44,064 bases of DNA from Thalassarchaeum sp002495735 (GTDB taxonomy: Archaea; Thermoplasmatota; Poseidoniia; Poseidoniales; Thalassarchaeaceae). Both the position numbers and the translations under genes were made by a program. The notes under the pieces are model-generated. The model saw only the letters and a program-made list of their open reading frames with translations. It was not told where the DNA came from and ran no database searches. Shown piece by piece: positions 17,983 through 26,742 of the stretch. The stretch is taken from assembly GCA_937911265.1 (NCBI GenBank), contig CALDRG010000051.1, positions 1 to 44,064 of the forward strand, given 5' to 3'. Positions within the stretch are counted from its first letter, which is position 1; the number at the start of each line of letters is the position of its first letter.

Positions 17983-18738
17983 CTACCTCGAAGCGGCTAA
18001 CTTAGCTAGGAGTTTGAGTATCTCAAGATAGAGCCAAATCAATGTGACCATCAAACCGAAGGCCGCTCTCCACTCCAATTGCTTGGGAGCACCTCTCTCC
18101 ACTCCCTTCTCGATGAAGTCAAAGTCCGCAACCAAACAGAGGGCTGCTATTCCTACAACGAAGAGGGAAAACAGGATGCCGATTGGACCAGCGCCGTGAA
18201 TATATGGAATTGCGTACCATCCAGAGATTGATCCTATGATTGAAATTATGTAGATGAGAACAATTGCAACTAGTGCTGATGAAACCGCAATCTGTGTGTT
18301 ACGGTCCCATGCGATTAGCCCGGCTCTGTAGATGGCTATCATACCCCCAAGGATGAGGAAGGTGAGAAGGGCTGCGAGAATACCAATACCTGGCATATCT
18401 AAACCAACCTCGAAAACCCAAGTTATTCCTCCGAGAACCAGTCCCTCCAAAGCTGCGTAAAAGCAAATCAACACAGGATTCATTGATCCGGAAAAAATCA
18501 CCATCAAAGCAACGACAAGCCCCCCCACTGCTCCAATTAAAATCAGAGGCCATGCCTCTGGCATAGAAAAGGCCGTCATTATGGCGGTGGTCGCTGTAAT
18601 CAAGAGGAGGAAACCTGTCTTCTCGGCGACTCCTTCGATAGACATCAGGTTGGATTCCTCGTCCCACCAGTTAGCCTCCTCATAGGAGCTCTTATCGAAC
18701 GTAGCATCGGAAAGCGCAGGGTTCCCTGAGCGGTACAT
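17983..18738 (-). CDS. Bax inhibitor-1/YccA-family membrane protein
   Basis: 251 residues from the ATG at 18738; a TTG ten codons upstream is less likely because the conserved start MYRSGNPALSDATF fits the family's usual N-terminus. After a soluble head (about 45 residues, with SIEGVAEKTG) there are seven hydrophobic helices, the last region being WLYLEILKLLAKLAA. Archaeal and bacterial BI-1-like proteins are seven-helix channels, often described as pH-dependent calcium leak channels. The acidic pair within helices expected for that function is partly visible (ADFDFIEKG). It lies 49 bases downstream of uvrA on the same strand. Confidence 0.88.
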   Translation of the reverse strand: MYRSGNPALSDATFDKSSYEEANWWDEESNLMSIEGVAEKTGFLLLITATTAIMTAFSMPEAWPLILIGAVGGLVVALMVIFSGSMNPVLICFYAALEGLVLGGITWVFEVGLDMPGIGILAALLTFLILGGMIAIYRAGLIAWDRNTQIAVSSALVAIVLIYIISIIGSISGWYAIPYIHGAGPIGILFSLFVVGIAALCLVADFDFIEKGVERGAPKQLEWRAAFGLMVTLIWLYLEILKLLAKLAASR

Positions 18739-18787
18739 CAGAGGAACTGATGTGGTGCCCCTTCTCAAGGCTTAGCCCGCCGCATGC

Positions 18788-21769
18788 TCATACGAAGCCT
18801 AACAGGTGCTTCCCGGTGTAGCTGTCAGGGTTCTCGGTAATTTCTTCGGGAGTTCCCTCGGCAACCACCAAACCGCCCCGCTCACCGCCCTCAGGCCCGA
18901 GATCTATGACCCAATCAGCGCATTTGATTACATCGAGATGATGCTCGATGATGATGACTGTGTGGCCGTTACGGCGTAGACGAAGGAGTACTTCGATGAG
19001 TTGGTGGACGTCAGCTAAGGCGAGGCCCGTGGTCGGTTCGTCGAGGATGTACACGGTGTGCTTGGTAGCCGGGCGGTGTAACTGGGTGGCAAGTTTGACC
19101 CTCTGGGCCTCGCCTCCAGAGAGAGTTGTAGCGGGCTGGCCCAGACGGATGTAGCCCAGACCGACATCCCGGATTGTTGACAGAATGCGGTAAATCGAAC
19201 GCTGGTTGGCGAAGAATTCGCAGGCCTCGGTGACATTCATCTCGAGGACATCATGGATGTTCTTACCGCGCCACTTGACCTCTAGGGTTTCGCGGGCGTA
19301 GCGCTTGCCCTTGCAGATGTCGCAGACCACCCAGACATCGGGCAGGAAGTTCATCTCAAGTTTGCTCGAACCAGCGCCTTTGCAGGCCTCACACCTGCCG
19401 CCTCGCACGTTGAAAGAGAATTGGCCGGGTTGGTAGCCACGCTCCTTGGCGAGGTTGGTCTGGGTGAACAAATCGCGTATCGGAGAGAATGCTCCGGTGT
19501 ATGTGGCCGGATTGGAACGAGGGGTACGTCCAATTGGAGATTGGTCGATGACGATGGTCTTGTCAATGAGTTCGAAGCCCTCGATTTTGTCGTGACTACC
19601 GGGAGTGGTGTCGGCCCCGTGGAGTTTTCGTTGGAGAGCGGGGGCTATGGTGGAAGTTACGAGAGAAGATTTTCCTGAGCCCGAAACACCAGACACAGCA
19701 ACAATGCACCCAAGGGGGATTCTAACGTCTATGTCCTGTAGGTTATTCTGACGGGCTCCGGTCACTACGAGCCATCGATCATCATCCGGTGTGACTCGGT
19801 CTTCAGGGAGGGGTATGCTCTTCCTGCCTGAGAGATAAGCTCCGGTCACACTTTCTTTGGTGTTGAGGAGTTGTTCAAGACTGCCATTGGACACCACTCT
19901 GCCGCCCTCCTTGCCCGCACCTGGACCAAGATCTACGAGCCAGTCGGCCTGTCGTAGAGTCGCCTCATCGTGCTCTACCACAAGTAGGGTGTTGCCGAGA
20001 GAGGTCAACTCTCTGAGGGTCTCCAACAATCTGCCGTTGTCCCTCGGATGAAGGCCTATGCTGGGTTCGTCAAGGACGTACATCACACCTGTCAGGCGTG
20101 TCCCTATCTGAGTAGCCAGACGGATTCTTTGAGACTCGCCGCCCGAGAGGGTATTGGCGCGGCGATCGAGAGTGAGGTAGTCGAGTCCTACAAGAGCAAG
20201 AAAACGGAGCCGGGATTCAATCTCCTTGATGATATCGTGAGCGATGAACAGTGATCTCTCATCGAGGTGCTCGGTCTTCGAGACCGTGGGGGTATGAGGT
20301 TCCTCTCTGTCGAGTCTCGACCAGGTATCGTCCAAGCCTCCGATGCGCCAGTTCTGTACAACTGCGAGGGCTTCTAGAACGCTGCAGAACGATATCTCGG
20401 GCAGGGAGACACCACCCACCGTGACCATGCTCACCGCGTTGTTCAGCTTCTTGCCCTGGCAGTCAGGGCACGGCTCGTCGGTCATATACGACGTGAGTCG
20501 TGACCTAGTCCGATTCGAACTGGTGTCCGTGTAAGTCCTCCGAAGGCGCGCAAAGACACCTTCCCAAGGACGGACCATCTGGTACGAGGAGCCTTTTTTT
20601 GATACGAAATTGAAGGTGATAATCGTGTCACCCGAGCCGTTCAGCATGATATCCTGGGCCTCATCGTCCAACTGACCGAACGGGACATCGTGTGGGATCC
20701 CATAGTGCTCACAAGTCTGCGTCATCTGTGTCCTGTACCACCCAGACATCATTGAGCGGCGAAACGGTGTGATGCAACCTTCTCCGACCGTAGCGAGTCG
20801 ATCTATAACGAGATCAGAGGAGAAGTTTCTCTGAACACCGAGACCCTGGCATGATGGGCACGCGCCTAGGGGATTGTTGAATGAGAAGACTCGTGGACTC
20901 ATCTCAGGTAGGAATGCGCCGTGCTCTGGGCAGGCGAACTCCTCAGAGTACGCTATTGACTCTCCCTGTCCTGTCTGGAATCTCTGCTCGTCTGGATCGT
21001 CGGACTTCCTCAGTTTGGGTGCCTTGAGGCTCTCGATCGCCACAGCACCAGCGCCTAGTCTGAGTCCGGCTTCCACCGCTTCAGTGAGTCGCTGTCGGGT
21101 CACCCTCTCGAGTCGGATTCGATCGATTCTGACATCTATGTCGTGACGGAGGTTCTTCTCAAGCTCTGGGGGGTTCTCGAAATCGGCATCGCGCCCGTTC
21201 ACCTTACCCCCAAGGTACCCCTGCTCGACAAGCGCTCGGAATAGGTCGGCGTGAGTCCCCTTGCGGTCGCGCACCGCTGGGCTCCAGACGGCCACTGCAT
21301 GGCCCTCGAATCGCCATAGCACATCGTCGACTATCTCCTGTACAGTCCGTCTTGCAACCTCCTTACCACAATCAGGGCAATGAGGGAGTCCGACTCTGGC
21401 CCAAAGAAGGCGCATGTAATCCATGATCTCAGTCACCGTAGCCACGGTTGATCGGGGGTTGTGGCTACCTTGTTTCTGGTCGATGCTTATGGCGGGAGAC
21501 AGGCCTTCAATACTGTCGCAATCAGGCTTTTTCATCTGGCCGAGGAATTGTCTCGCGTAGGAACTTAGGCTCTCGATGTAACGGCGTTGCCCCTCGGCAT
21601 AGAGTGTGTCGAAGGCTAGGCTTGACTTGCCCGAGCCGGAAACCCCTGACAGGACGACGAACTGCCCTCGTGGAATCTTGACGTCGATGTTCTGAAGATT
21701 GTGGGTACGGGCTCCTCGAACCTCTATCCACCCATCCTTGGCTGCGCCGTTCTTCAATCGCTTAGCCAT
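18788..21769 (-). CDS. uvrA: Excinuclease ABC subunit A
   Basis: 993 residues, slightly longer than most bacterial UvrA (about 940). It is the damage-recognition ATPase of nucleotide excision repair. Two ABC domains are present: Walker A GVSGSGKSSL at about 42-51 and again in the C-terminal half (AVSGVSGSGKSSLV), signatures TLSGGESQRIRLA and TLSGGEAQRVKLA, and Walker B motifs VLDEPSIGL and ILDEPTTGL. Zinc fingers: CPDCGKEV with CPDCQGKKL-type repeats, and CEACKGAG with CDICKGKRY. UvrA and UvrBC are found in some archaea by transfer from bacteria; uvrB and uvrC are not in this window. The promoter must lie in the 170-base gap upstream. Confidence 0.97.
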   Translation of the reverse strand: MAKRLKNGAAKDGWIEVRGARTHNLQNIDVKIPRGQFVVLSGVSGSGKSSLAFDTLYAEGQRRYIESLSSYARQFLGQMKKPDCDSIEGLSPAISIDQKQGSHNPRSTVATVTEIMDYMRLLWARVGLPHCPDCGKEVARRTVQEIVDDVLWRFEGHAVAVWSPAVRDRKGTHADLFRALVEQGYLGGKVNGRDADFENPPELEKNLRHDIDVRIDRIRLERVTRQRLTEAVEAGLRLGAGAVAIESLKAPKLRKSDDPDEQRFQTGQGESIAYSEEFACPEHGAFLPEMSPRVFSFNNPLGACPSCQGLGVQRNFSSDLVIDRLATVGEGCITPFRRSMMSGWYRTQMTQTCEHYGIPHDVPFGQLDDEAQDIMLNGSGDTIITFNFVSKKGSSYQMVRPWEGVFARLRRTYTDTSSNRTRSRLTSYMTDEPCPDCQGKKLNNAVSMVTVGGVSLPEISFCSVLEALAVVQNWRIGGLDDTWSRLDREEPHTPTVSKTEHLDERSLFIAHDIIKEIESRLRFLALVGLDYLTLDRRANTLSGGESQRIRLATQIGTRLTGVMYVLDEPSIGLHPRDNGRLLETLRELTSLGNTLLVVEHDEATLRQADWLVDLGPGAGKEGGRVVSNGSLEQLLNTKESVTGAYLSGRKSIPLPEDRVTPDDDRWLVVTGARQNNLQDIDVRIPLGCIVAVSGVSGSGKSSLVTSTIAPALQRKLHGADTTPGSHDKIEGFELIDKTIVIDQSPIGRTPRSNPATYTGAFSPIRDLFTQTNLAKERGYQPGQFSFNVRGGRCEACKGAGSSKLEMNFLPDVWVVCDICKGKRYARETLEVKWRGKNIHDVLEMNVTEACEFFANQRSIYRILSTIRDVGLGYIRLGQPATTLSGGEAQRVKLATQLHRPATKHTVYILDEPTTGLALADVHQLIEVLLRLRRNGHTVIIIEHHLDVIKCADWVIDLGPEGGERGGLVVAEGTPEEITENPDSYTGKHLLGFV

Positions 21770-21939
21770 ATCTCAACTTCCTTGTGGAAGCATGCGTGCG
21801 AGAGGACGTCCTTGAATTCATGTATTGGAAAGTGACTTTGTCACCCTCCGTGCTCATCACAATACCTTTCGTTTAGATGGAGATTGGAACATCGCACCTT
21901 TTCCCCTTCTTTGAAAAAATGCTTGCATCGACGAGGTTT
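21770..21939. other. Intergenic gap upstream of uvrA
   Basis: 170 bases with no gene visible. It contains an inverted repeat GTGAC-TTT-GTCAC (21832-21844), 63-75 bases before the uvrA ATG, that could be an operator or simply a small hairpin. The AT-rich stretch with the A6 run near 21910-21930 could hold a promoter or the T-rich end of the moeA transcript; neither is convincing. Confidence 0.35.
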
Positions 21940-23148
21940 CTACCGGCACCAGAGCGCGTCGATAATGTCGCCAGCCTCCGCGTCGGTGTTAGGTGGGAGT
22001 AATGTCAGGCCGTTGTGGGCAACCATACTGTGGATGTTGCCACTGCCCTGATGGGTGTGAACAGTGGCGATCAAACCATCCTCGCTGGCCTCTATCCTGA
22101 TTCTCCTCATGCAGAGTTTTCCGGGCGCGCCTTTGACTCCCTCAGTAAGCTTGACTTTGACCCTGTCACCGATGGTGGGGCCGTTCTCTGGGTGTGCCTC
22201 CATACAATGAGAGAGCCAAGGGGCGACGAGGGAGATGAACACCACGTGACTGCTGACTGGATTTCCTGGTAGGCCGAAGAGGGGTGTTCCTTTCCAGGTC
22301 CCAAAGAGAGGGGGGCCACCGGGTCTGATTTTCACTCTCCAGAACGAAAGATCTCCCTCTTCTTCCATCAAGCGACGGACAAGGTCCCACTTCCCCATAC
22401 TGACTCCCCCACTGGTGAGGATCGCATCGCATTCGTGGGCGGCGCTGTCGAGAGTTTCGCGCAGTCCGTCGATAGTATCGTGAACGACATCGTAGCGAAT
22501 CGCTTGGCCGCCCATCTTCTCAATCAACACGGCAATGCCGTAGGAGTTGGATTCGTATATCTGCCCAGCAGCGAGTTCGATACCTGGGGGTATGAGTTCA
22601 TCTCCAGTGCTGATGATGGCCAGTTTGGGTCGAACTACGACTTCGATCTCACCATGACCCATGGTCGCAGCTAAGGATATCTCCGCTGGACCTAGGTGGG
22701 TGCCCTTCTCCAGAGCTTCCTGTCCGACTCTTAGATTCTCAGCTCTCTTTCGTATGTATCCGGGTCGGGCGGGTCCGAGGATTCGGACTGTGTTGCCGAC
22801 CTCCTCCGAATCCTCGACCATCACAATGGCGTCAGCACCCTCTGGGACTGGTGCTCCTGTCATGATTCGGCAAGCCTCGCCGGAGCCGACCTCAGGAGGT
22901 GCCTCACCCCCGGCCTTGCTGGTTCCAACGATGGAGAGTGTTGTGCCTTCGGCCTTGCAGTCGGCGACCCGTACGGCCCACCCATCCATGGCAGAGTTGT
23001 CGAATCTTGGGTCGTCCACCTTCGATGCGAGGTTCGTAGCCAGGACGCGTCCGGCGGCGTCATCCAACTGCACTGTCTCGGTTTTCCTGCCTATGGTCTC
23101 GAGGCATGCGAGCTCGATGGCCCGCTGCAGGGTGACGCTGGTCTCCAT
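21940..23148 (-). CDS. moeA: Molybdopterin molybdenumtransferase
   Basis: 402 residues from ATG 23148, the normal size; the open frame upstream overlaps the divergent gene and lacks family likeness. MoeA inserts molybdate or tungstate into adenylated molybdopterin. Motifs: FDNSAMDGWAVR near the N-terminus, RIMTGAPVPEGADAIVMVED, the MPT-binding STGDELIPPG, then DAILTSGGVSMGKWDLV and FGLPGNPVSSHVVF. The C-terminal domain IV ends GLTLLPPNTDAEAGD. It is divergent from a TauE/SafE permease, with only 65 bases between starts. Confidence 0.95.
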   Translation of the reverse strand: METSVTLQRAIELACLETIGRKTETVQLDDAAGRVLATNLASKVDDPRFDNSAMDGWAVRVADCKAEGTTLSIVGTSKAGGEAPPEVGSGEACRIMTGAPVPEGADAIVMVEDSEEVGNTVRILGPARPGYIRKRAENLRVGQEALEKGTHLGPAEISLAATMGHGEIEVVVRPKLAIISTGDELIPPGIELAAGQIYESNSYGIAVLIEKMGGQAIRYDVVHDTIDGLRETLDSAAHECDAILTSGGVSMGKWDLVRRLMEEEGDLSFWRVKIRPGGPPLFGTWKGTPLFGLPGNPVSSHVVFISLVAPWLSHCMEAHPENGPTIGDRVKVKLTEGVKGAPGKLCMRRIRIEASEDGLIATVHTHQGSGNIHSMVAHNGLTLLPPNTDAEAGDIIDALWCR

Positions 23149-23213
23149 GGCGGTTGAGTGGCGGTTGAGTTGAAGTGTTCTTCCTATGTCGCTGGTCTGT
23201 GTTTTCAGGTGAG

Positions 23214-23960
23214 ATGTGGCTAATTCTGGCCGGCCTCTTCTTCGTGGCAGCGTTGTACTCCTCGGTCGGCCATGGAGGAGGTTCGGGATACCTTGCAATC
23301 CTCTCACTCACCAGTTACGGTTCTGCTGAGGCTGTTTGGTTGAAGCAATATGCGTGGTCGTTGAATCTGATTGTGGCCGGGTTGGCCTTCTGGCATTATT
23401 ACAAAGCGGGGCACCATGATTGGGGTCGATCTTTGCCATTCATAGCGGCAAGTGTTCCTCTGGCTGCTTTGGGAGGATACATGAGTGTGGGAGGGAATGT
23501 CTACGATCTTCTACTCTCAGTAGTTTTAGTGGTGGCAGCATGGAGGTTGTTTGTTGGAAAATGGGAAGCCGAGCAGGTAGAGTTGCCTGGGCGGACCAAG
23601 GCTGTCGCTGTTGGAGGGAGTATTGGCCTTGCTAGTGGAGTGGTGGGTATCGGGGGTGGTATTTTTCTCTCGCCGGTGATGATGTTGAACAACTGGGCCA
23701 CAGCCAAACAAACTGCCGCAACTGCGGCGCTTTTCATCTGGCTGAATTCCCTAGCTGGATTGGTTGGAGTCGGTCTATCAGGTCGAGTCGGTCTCGACCT
23801 TGATTTACTTGGGTCATTCGGAGTTGTTGTCATGCTGGGAGGGGTGCTTGGTTCGAGATATGGTTCGAAGATTTCCTCACAGAATGGTATTCGAGGCTTG
23901 CTCGTCCTAGTGCTATGTGCCGCTGCTGCACATAGATTGCTCGGTGTGATGGGAATCTAA
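23214..23960 (+). CDS. TauE/SafE-family permease
   Basis: 248 residues from ATG 23214. Seven to eight membrane helices with the two family signatures: VGHGGGSGYLAIL near the N-terminus and the duplicated GVVGIGGGIFLSPVMML in the middle. The family exports sulfite, sulfoacetate or related organosulfur anions, or takes up some of these. The ATG directly follows GGTGAG, which is too close for an ideal ribosome site; a start at 23175 cannot be excluded. Its divergent pairing with moeA is suggestive of molybdoenzyme or oxyanion physiology, for example sulfite oxidation, but no such enzyme is in the window. Confidence 0.88.
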   Translation: MWLILAGLFFVAALYSSVGHGGGSGYLAILSLTSYGSAEAVWLKQYAWSLNLIVAGLAFWHYYKAGHHDWGRSLPFIAASVPLAALGGYMSVGGNVYDLLLSVVLVVAAWRLFVGKWEAEQVELPGRTKAVAVGGSIGLASGVVGIGGGIFLSPVMMLNNWATAKQTAATAALFIWLNSLAGLVGVGLSGRVGLDLDLLGSFGVVVMLGGVLGSRYGSKISSQNGIRGLLVLVLCAAAAHRLLGVMGI

Positions 23961-23966
23961 GTGCAA

Positions 23967-24521
23967 TCAAATTCCGATCATGTCTTCGTGGCCGCACTCA
24001 GAGTAGGCGCATATGACCTTGTAGCGCTCGCGCTTGGGTTGTGGAATCTGCATGATGGAACCGCACATAGAACACTGGTGATTGACTACTTCTGGCTTGT
24101 GTTTCTCCTCGACAGCATCTAATGGCTCCAAGACCTCTTGAGAAACTGTCCACCCAACTTGGTCGTGATAGGTGTCCTCTTCCTCTGTTAGTCGATTTTG
24201 CCTGAGACCGAGTTTGATTTTAATTCTGCGACCTTTCTTCTTCGGGGCGGAACCGGGTTTCTTCCCACGACCTAGGGGCGCCCCCTTCTTGGAGCGTTTT
24301 CGGCGTCTTTTGGGGGGTTTGGAAGGTGGTGTGCGCTTCTTTACTGGAGGTGGTGCTTTCTTGGCCTTCGGTGGTGGTGGAGGTGGAGGTTGGCCTGCCT
24401 CTTTTGGCTTGGGTGGTGGAGGTGCTTTCTTGGCCTTCGGTGGTGGTGGAGGTGGAGGTGGAGGTGCTTTCTTGGCCTTCGGTGGTGGTGGAGGTGGTGG
24501 AGGTGGTGGGGTCTTCGCCAT
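23967..24521 (-). CDS. Pro/Lys repeat protein with C-terminal zinc ribbon
   Basis: 184 residues from the second in-frame ATG (24521). The N-terminal third is MAKT followed by proline runs of ten, nine, four and seven separated by KAKKA blocks. Then comes a very basic segment (KPPKRRRKRSKKG and KKKGRRIKIKLGL), an acidic linker (LTEEEDTYHD), and a C-terminal ribbon CSMC...CAYSEC with C150, C153, C171 and C176, likely to hold zinc. It resembles nothing I can name with certainty. The composition suggests a DNA/RNA-associated protein with a flexible polyproline stalk, as in histone H1-like or nucleoid proteins. Alternative: a ribosome- or RNA polymerase-associated factor. It is convergent with TauE/SafE; apt follows on the same strand upstream. 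Confidence 0.7.
   Translation of the reverse strand: MAKTPPPPPPPPPPKAKKAPPPPPPPPPKAKKAPPPPKPKEAGQPPPPPPPKAKKAPPPVKKRTPPSKPPKRRRKRSKKGAPLGRGKKPGSAPKKKGRRIKIKLGLRQNRLTEEEDTYHDQVGWTVSQEVLEPLDAVEEKHKPEVVNHQCSMCGSIMQIPQPKRERYKVICAYSECGHEDMIGI
24352..24510. repeat. Tandem repeats encoding the KAKKA-polyproline blocks
   Basis: The core GGTGCTTTCTTGGCCTTCGG recurs at 24352, 24421 and 24463, each followed by GGTGGTGGAGGTGG-type triplets. On the minus strand these are KAKKA plus proline codons (CCA/CCT mixed). The repeat length is variable (69 and 42 bases), so it is prone to slippage. Confidence 0.85.
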
Positions 24522-24581
24522 GGCTAACGCCTCATGCAAACACAGAGTCCCTTTGAAGAAATCGGGGGGATGCTGGGATAA

Positions 24582-25124
24582 TCACGCCGGGAACTCAATC
24601 AAAGCGTGAATAGGGATGGGTGAGAGAGCTTTCCTAGCGCCGAGACCGGAGAGTTCGATTACGAACAATGAGCCTAGCACTTCAGCACCCTGGGTAGTGC
24701 ATAATTCGATGCAGGCACCCACGGTCCCACCGGTGGCCAAGAGATCGTCTACTATCACAACTTTCTGACCAGGGCGTAGTGCGTCAGTATGCATCTCGAG
24801 TCTATTGGACCCGTACTCAAGACTGTACTCCGCATGAATTGTATCAGCTGGTAACTTTCCTGGCTTGCGAACTGGGATGAATGCGATTCCTAGGCGATTA
24901 GCCAAAAGGGGGCCGAATATGAAACCGCGAGCCTCTGGACCGATGATTGCTTCTGGCCGCCAACCCAGATCTTCCATATCATGAACGAACTGATCTATAA
25001 TGCCCGACATGAGGCCTGGGTCGCCTAACACAGGGGTGATGTCCCGGAACATAATCCCCTCTTGGGGGAAGTCCGGCACCGTGCGAATGGCGCCTCTCAG
25101 GCTTTTGAGTAACTCGTCAGACAT
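24582..25124 (-). CDS. apt: Adenine phosphoribosyltransferase
   Basis: 180 residues from ATG 25124; a GTG three codons upstream is possible. It forms AMP from adenine and PRPP. Motifs: the N-terminal DFPQEGIMFRDITPVL, GPEARGFIFGPLLA, KPGKLPADT, and the PRPP-binding VVIVDDLLATGGT. It lies 71 bases downstream of a purine permease on the same strand, so import and salvage are linked. The gap contains a strong hairpin listed separately. Confidence 0.95.
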   Translation of the reverse strand: MSDELLKSLRGAIRTVPDFPQEGIMFRDITPVLGDPGLMSGIIDQFVHDMEDLGWRPEAIIGPEARGFIFGPLLANRLGIAFIPVRKPGKLPADTIHAEYSLEYGSNRLEMHTDALRPGQKVVIVDDLLATGGTVGACIELCTTQGAEVLGSLFVIELSGLGARKALSPIPIHALIEFPA

Positions 25125-25141
25125 GCTACCCACTTCATTGT

Positions 25142-25188
25142 GGGAAGGGGCCGGGCCTTCAGGCTATGCCGTCAGGCCCGGGTTTCCC
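25142..25188. promoter_or_regulatory. Three-tier hairpin just before apt
   Basis: Outer stem GGGAA/TTCCC (25142-25146 with 25184-25188), middle stem CCGGGCCT/AGGCCCGG (25151-25158 with 25174-25181), inner stem GGC/GCC with a TAT loop (25162-25170). It lies between the permease stop and the apt start. No T-run follows in either direction, so it is not a classical terminator; mRNA structure or a regulatory element is more likely. Confidence 0.6.
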
Positions 25189-25204
25189 GTTACGTAATTC
25201 CTAC

Positions 25205-26647
25205 TCAGAATATCATTCCGAATATGTACTGGAACGTCGACTCATCGCCAGGTCCCAAGTAGAACATTGCCATCAGTGCGAACAGTGTCCACATGACTGG
25301 ATTCAGCTCATCCATCTTGCCCATTCCGAGCTTGATGGCCACATAGCTGATGATACCCCAAGCAATTCCATCCGCGATGGAATATGTGAACGGCATCAAA
25401 CAGATCGTTAGGAAGGCTGGTAGTGCCATTTCCTTGTCGGCCCAGTTGATGTCTGCTGCCTGGCGCATCATCAAAGCGCCGATGATGACCAGAGCGCAGG
25501 CGGCTGCGAATGTCGGGACAGCTTGGAACAGGTCTGAGAAGAACAGTCCCGAGAGCATCAATACACCCACAGTAACCGCTACAAGACCTGTCTTGCCACC
25601 TTCCTCGACACCAGCAGCTGACTCGATGTAGGTCGTCGTTGTGCTGGTTCCACAGAGTGCGCCGACTATGCTTGCTGCAGCGTCGGACACGAATGCCTCG
25701 TCAGAGTTCATCAACTCGTCATTCTCATCGACGTAACCCGCCTGGCGGCCCACAGAATAGAGGGTTCCAGCGGTGTCGAAGATATCGACGAACAAGAAGG
25801 TGATCATCACTAGTAAGAAGTCACCCCATCCAGCACCGCCAGATATGTCGCCCAGAGCGCTCGTGGCTGCCATGAGGGATTCGTCAGGTAAGCCTACGAA
25901 TCCAAATGCTGCAGATGGCCATTCAGCATACGCGGAACCGAAGCCGGCACCCCCAGCCATGAAGTCGTTGTAGGGATCGTATGCACCTACCGCCCAGCCC
26001 CAAACTGAGGCTATTGCAATACCGATGATAATCGCGCCCGGGATTTTACGGGCCATCATCACGGCTATTGCAATGAGACAAACCATCGAGATGAGTGCTC
26101 CGTGCTCGTAGGTGAACGACTCGGTCACCCCGAGGTTCACCAATGTGGCACCGTCGTCTCGTATCCAACCCATCTCCCGTAGGCCAATGATTGCTAGGAA
26201 CATACCGATACCGGCGCCCGTGGCAATCTTCAAATCCGTCGGGATTGAGTTGATCATCAATGTTCTCCATCCACCGATTACCGGAATAGCCGGTATAGAC
26301 ATCAAGAGGAACAGAATTCCCTCAACCAACACAGCGGCTAGGGCAACCTGCCAAGATATGCCCATACCGAGAACCACTGCGAACGTAAAGTACGCATTCA
26401 GTCCCATTCCAGGGGCTAGTGCAAACGGTAAGTTCGCGTATAGCCCCATTATCGTACAGCCCACGAAGGCGGCAATTGCCGTCGCGAACAGTGCGTCATC
26501 GAAGGGGATTCCTGCAATCGAGAGCATGGCTGGGTTAACCAAAAGGATGTACGCCATTGTCAAGAATGTCGTTAAACCCGCCCTCATCTCTGCATTGACA
26601 GTAGTTCCCGCTTCTGTCACTCCAAATTGTTTGTCTAATGCTTCCAT
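25205..26647 (-). CDS. NCS2-family purine/hypoxanthine permease (AzgA type)
   Basis: 480 residues, 12-14 membrane helices. Signatures: MRAGLTTFLTMAYILLVNPA, LPFALAPGMGLNAYFTFAV near the N-terminus, and FVDIFDTAGTLYSVG with SSTTTTYIESAAGVEEGGKTG-like residues (CGTSTTTTYIESAAG) in the middle, all typical of the AzgA/GhxP subgroup that imports adenine, guanine or hypoxanthine. The ATG has AAGGTG five bases upstream. Its neighbour apt would phosphoribosylate the imported adenine, a scheme for recycling marine purines. Confidence 0.93.
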   Translation of the reverse strand: MEALDKQFGVTEAGTTVNAEMRAGLTTFLTMAYILLVNPAMLSIAGIPFDDALFATAIAAFVGCTIMGLYANLPFALAPGMGLNAYFTFAVVLGMGISWQVALAAVLVEGILFLLMSIPAIPVIGGWRTLMINSIPTDLKIATGAGIGMFLAIIGLREMGWIRDDGATLVNLGVTESFTYEHGALISMVCLIAIAVMMARKIPGAIIIGIAIASVWGWAVGAYDPYNDFMAGGAGFGSAYAEWPSAAFGFVGLPDESLMAATSALGDISGGAGWGDFLLVMITFLFVDIFDTAGTLYSVGRQAGYVDENDELMNSDEAFVSDAAASIVGALCGTSTTTTYIESAAGVEEGGKTGLVAVTVGVLMLSGLFFSDLFQAVPTFAAACALVIIGALMMRQAADINWADKEMALPAFLTICLMPFTYSIADGIAWGIISYVAIKLGMGKMDELNPVMWTLFALMAMFYLGPGDESTFQYIFGMIF

Positions 26648-26694
26648 TTTTTCACCTTATTTTCTTTTGTACCACAGCTCACGCCTAGGTAGTC

Positions 26695-26708
26695 CGAGTC
26701 ATGACTCG
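26695..26708. promoter_or_regulatory. Perfect 14-base palindrome upstream of the purine permease
   Basis: CGAGTCATGACTCG is a perfect inverted repeat, 48-61 bases before the permease ATG on the minus strand. A further GAGTC half-site lies at 26738-26742. This is where an operator for a dimeric regulator would be expected. No regulator gene is next to it. Confidence 0.5.
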
Positions 26709-26742
26709 AGCGGCCTATGAATAGTTCGCAGAAAAATGAGTC

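Noticed and set aside
24172..24609. Glycine-rich protein on the plus strand
   Set aside because: It is the mirror of the polyproline gene; the minus-strand frame has a zinc ribbon and basic block, which is far more gene-like.
26112..26720. 202-residue frame antisense to the NCS2 permease
   Set aside because: Shadow of a clear membrane transporter on the other strand.
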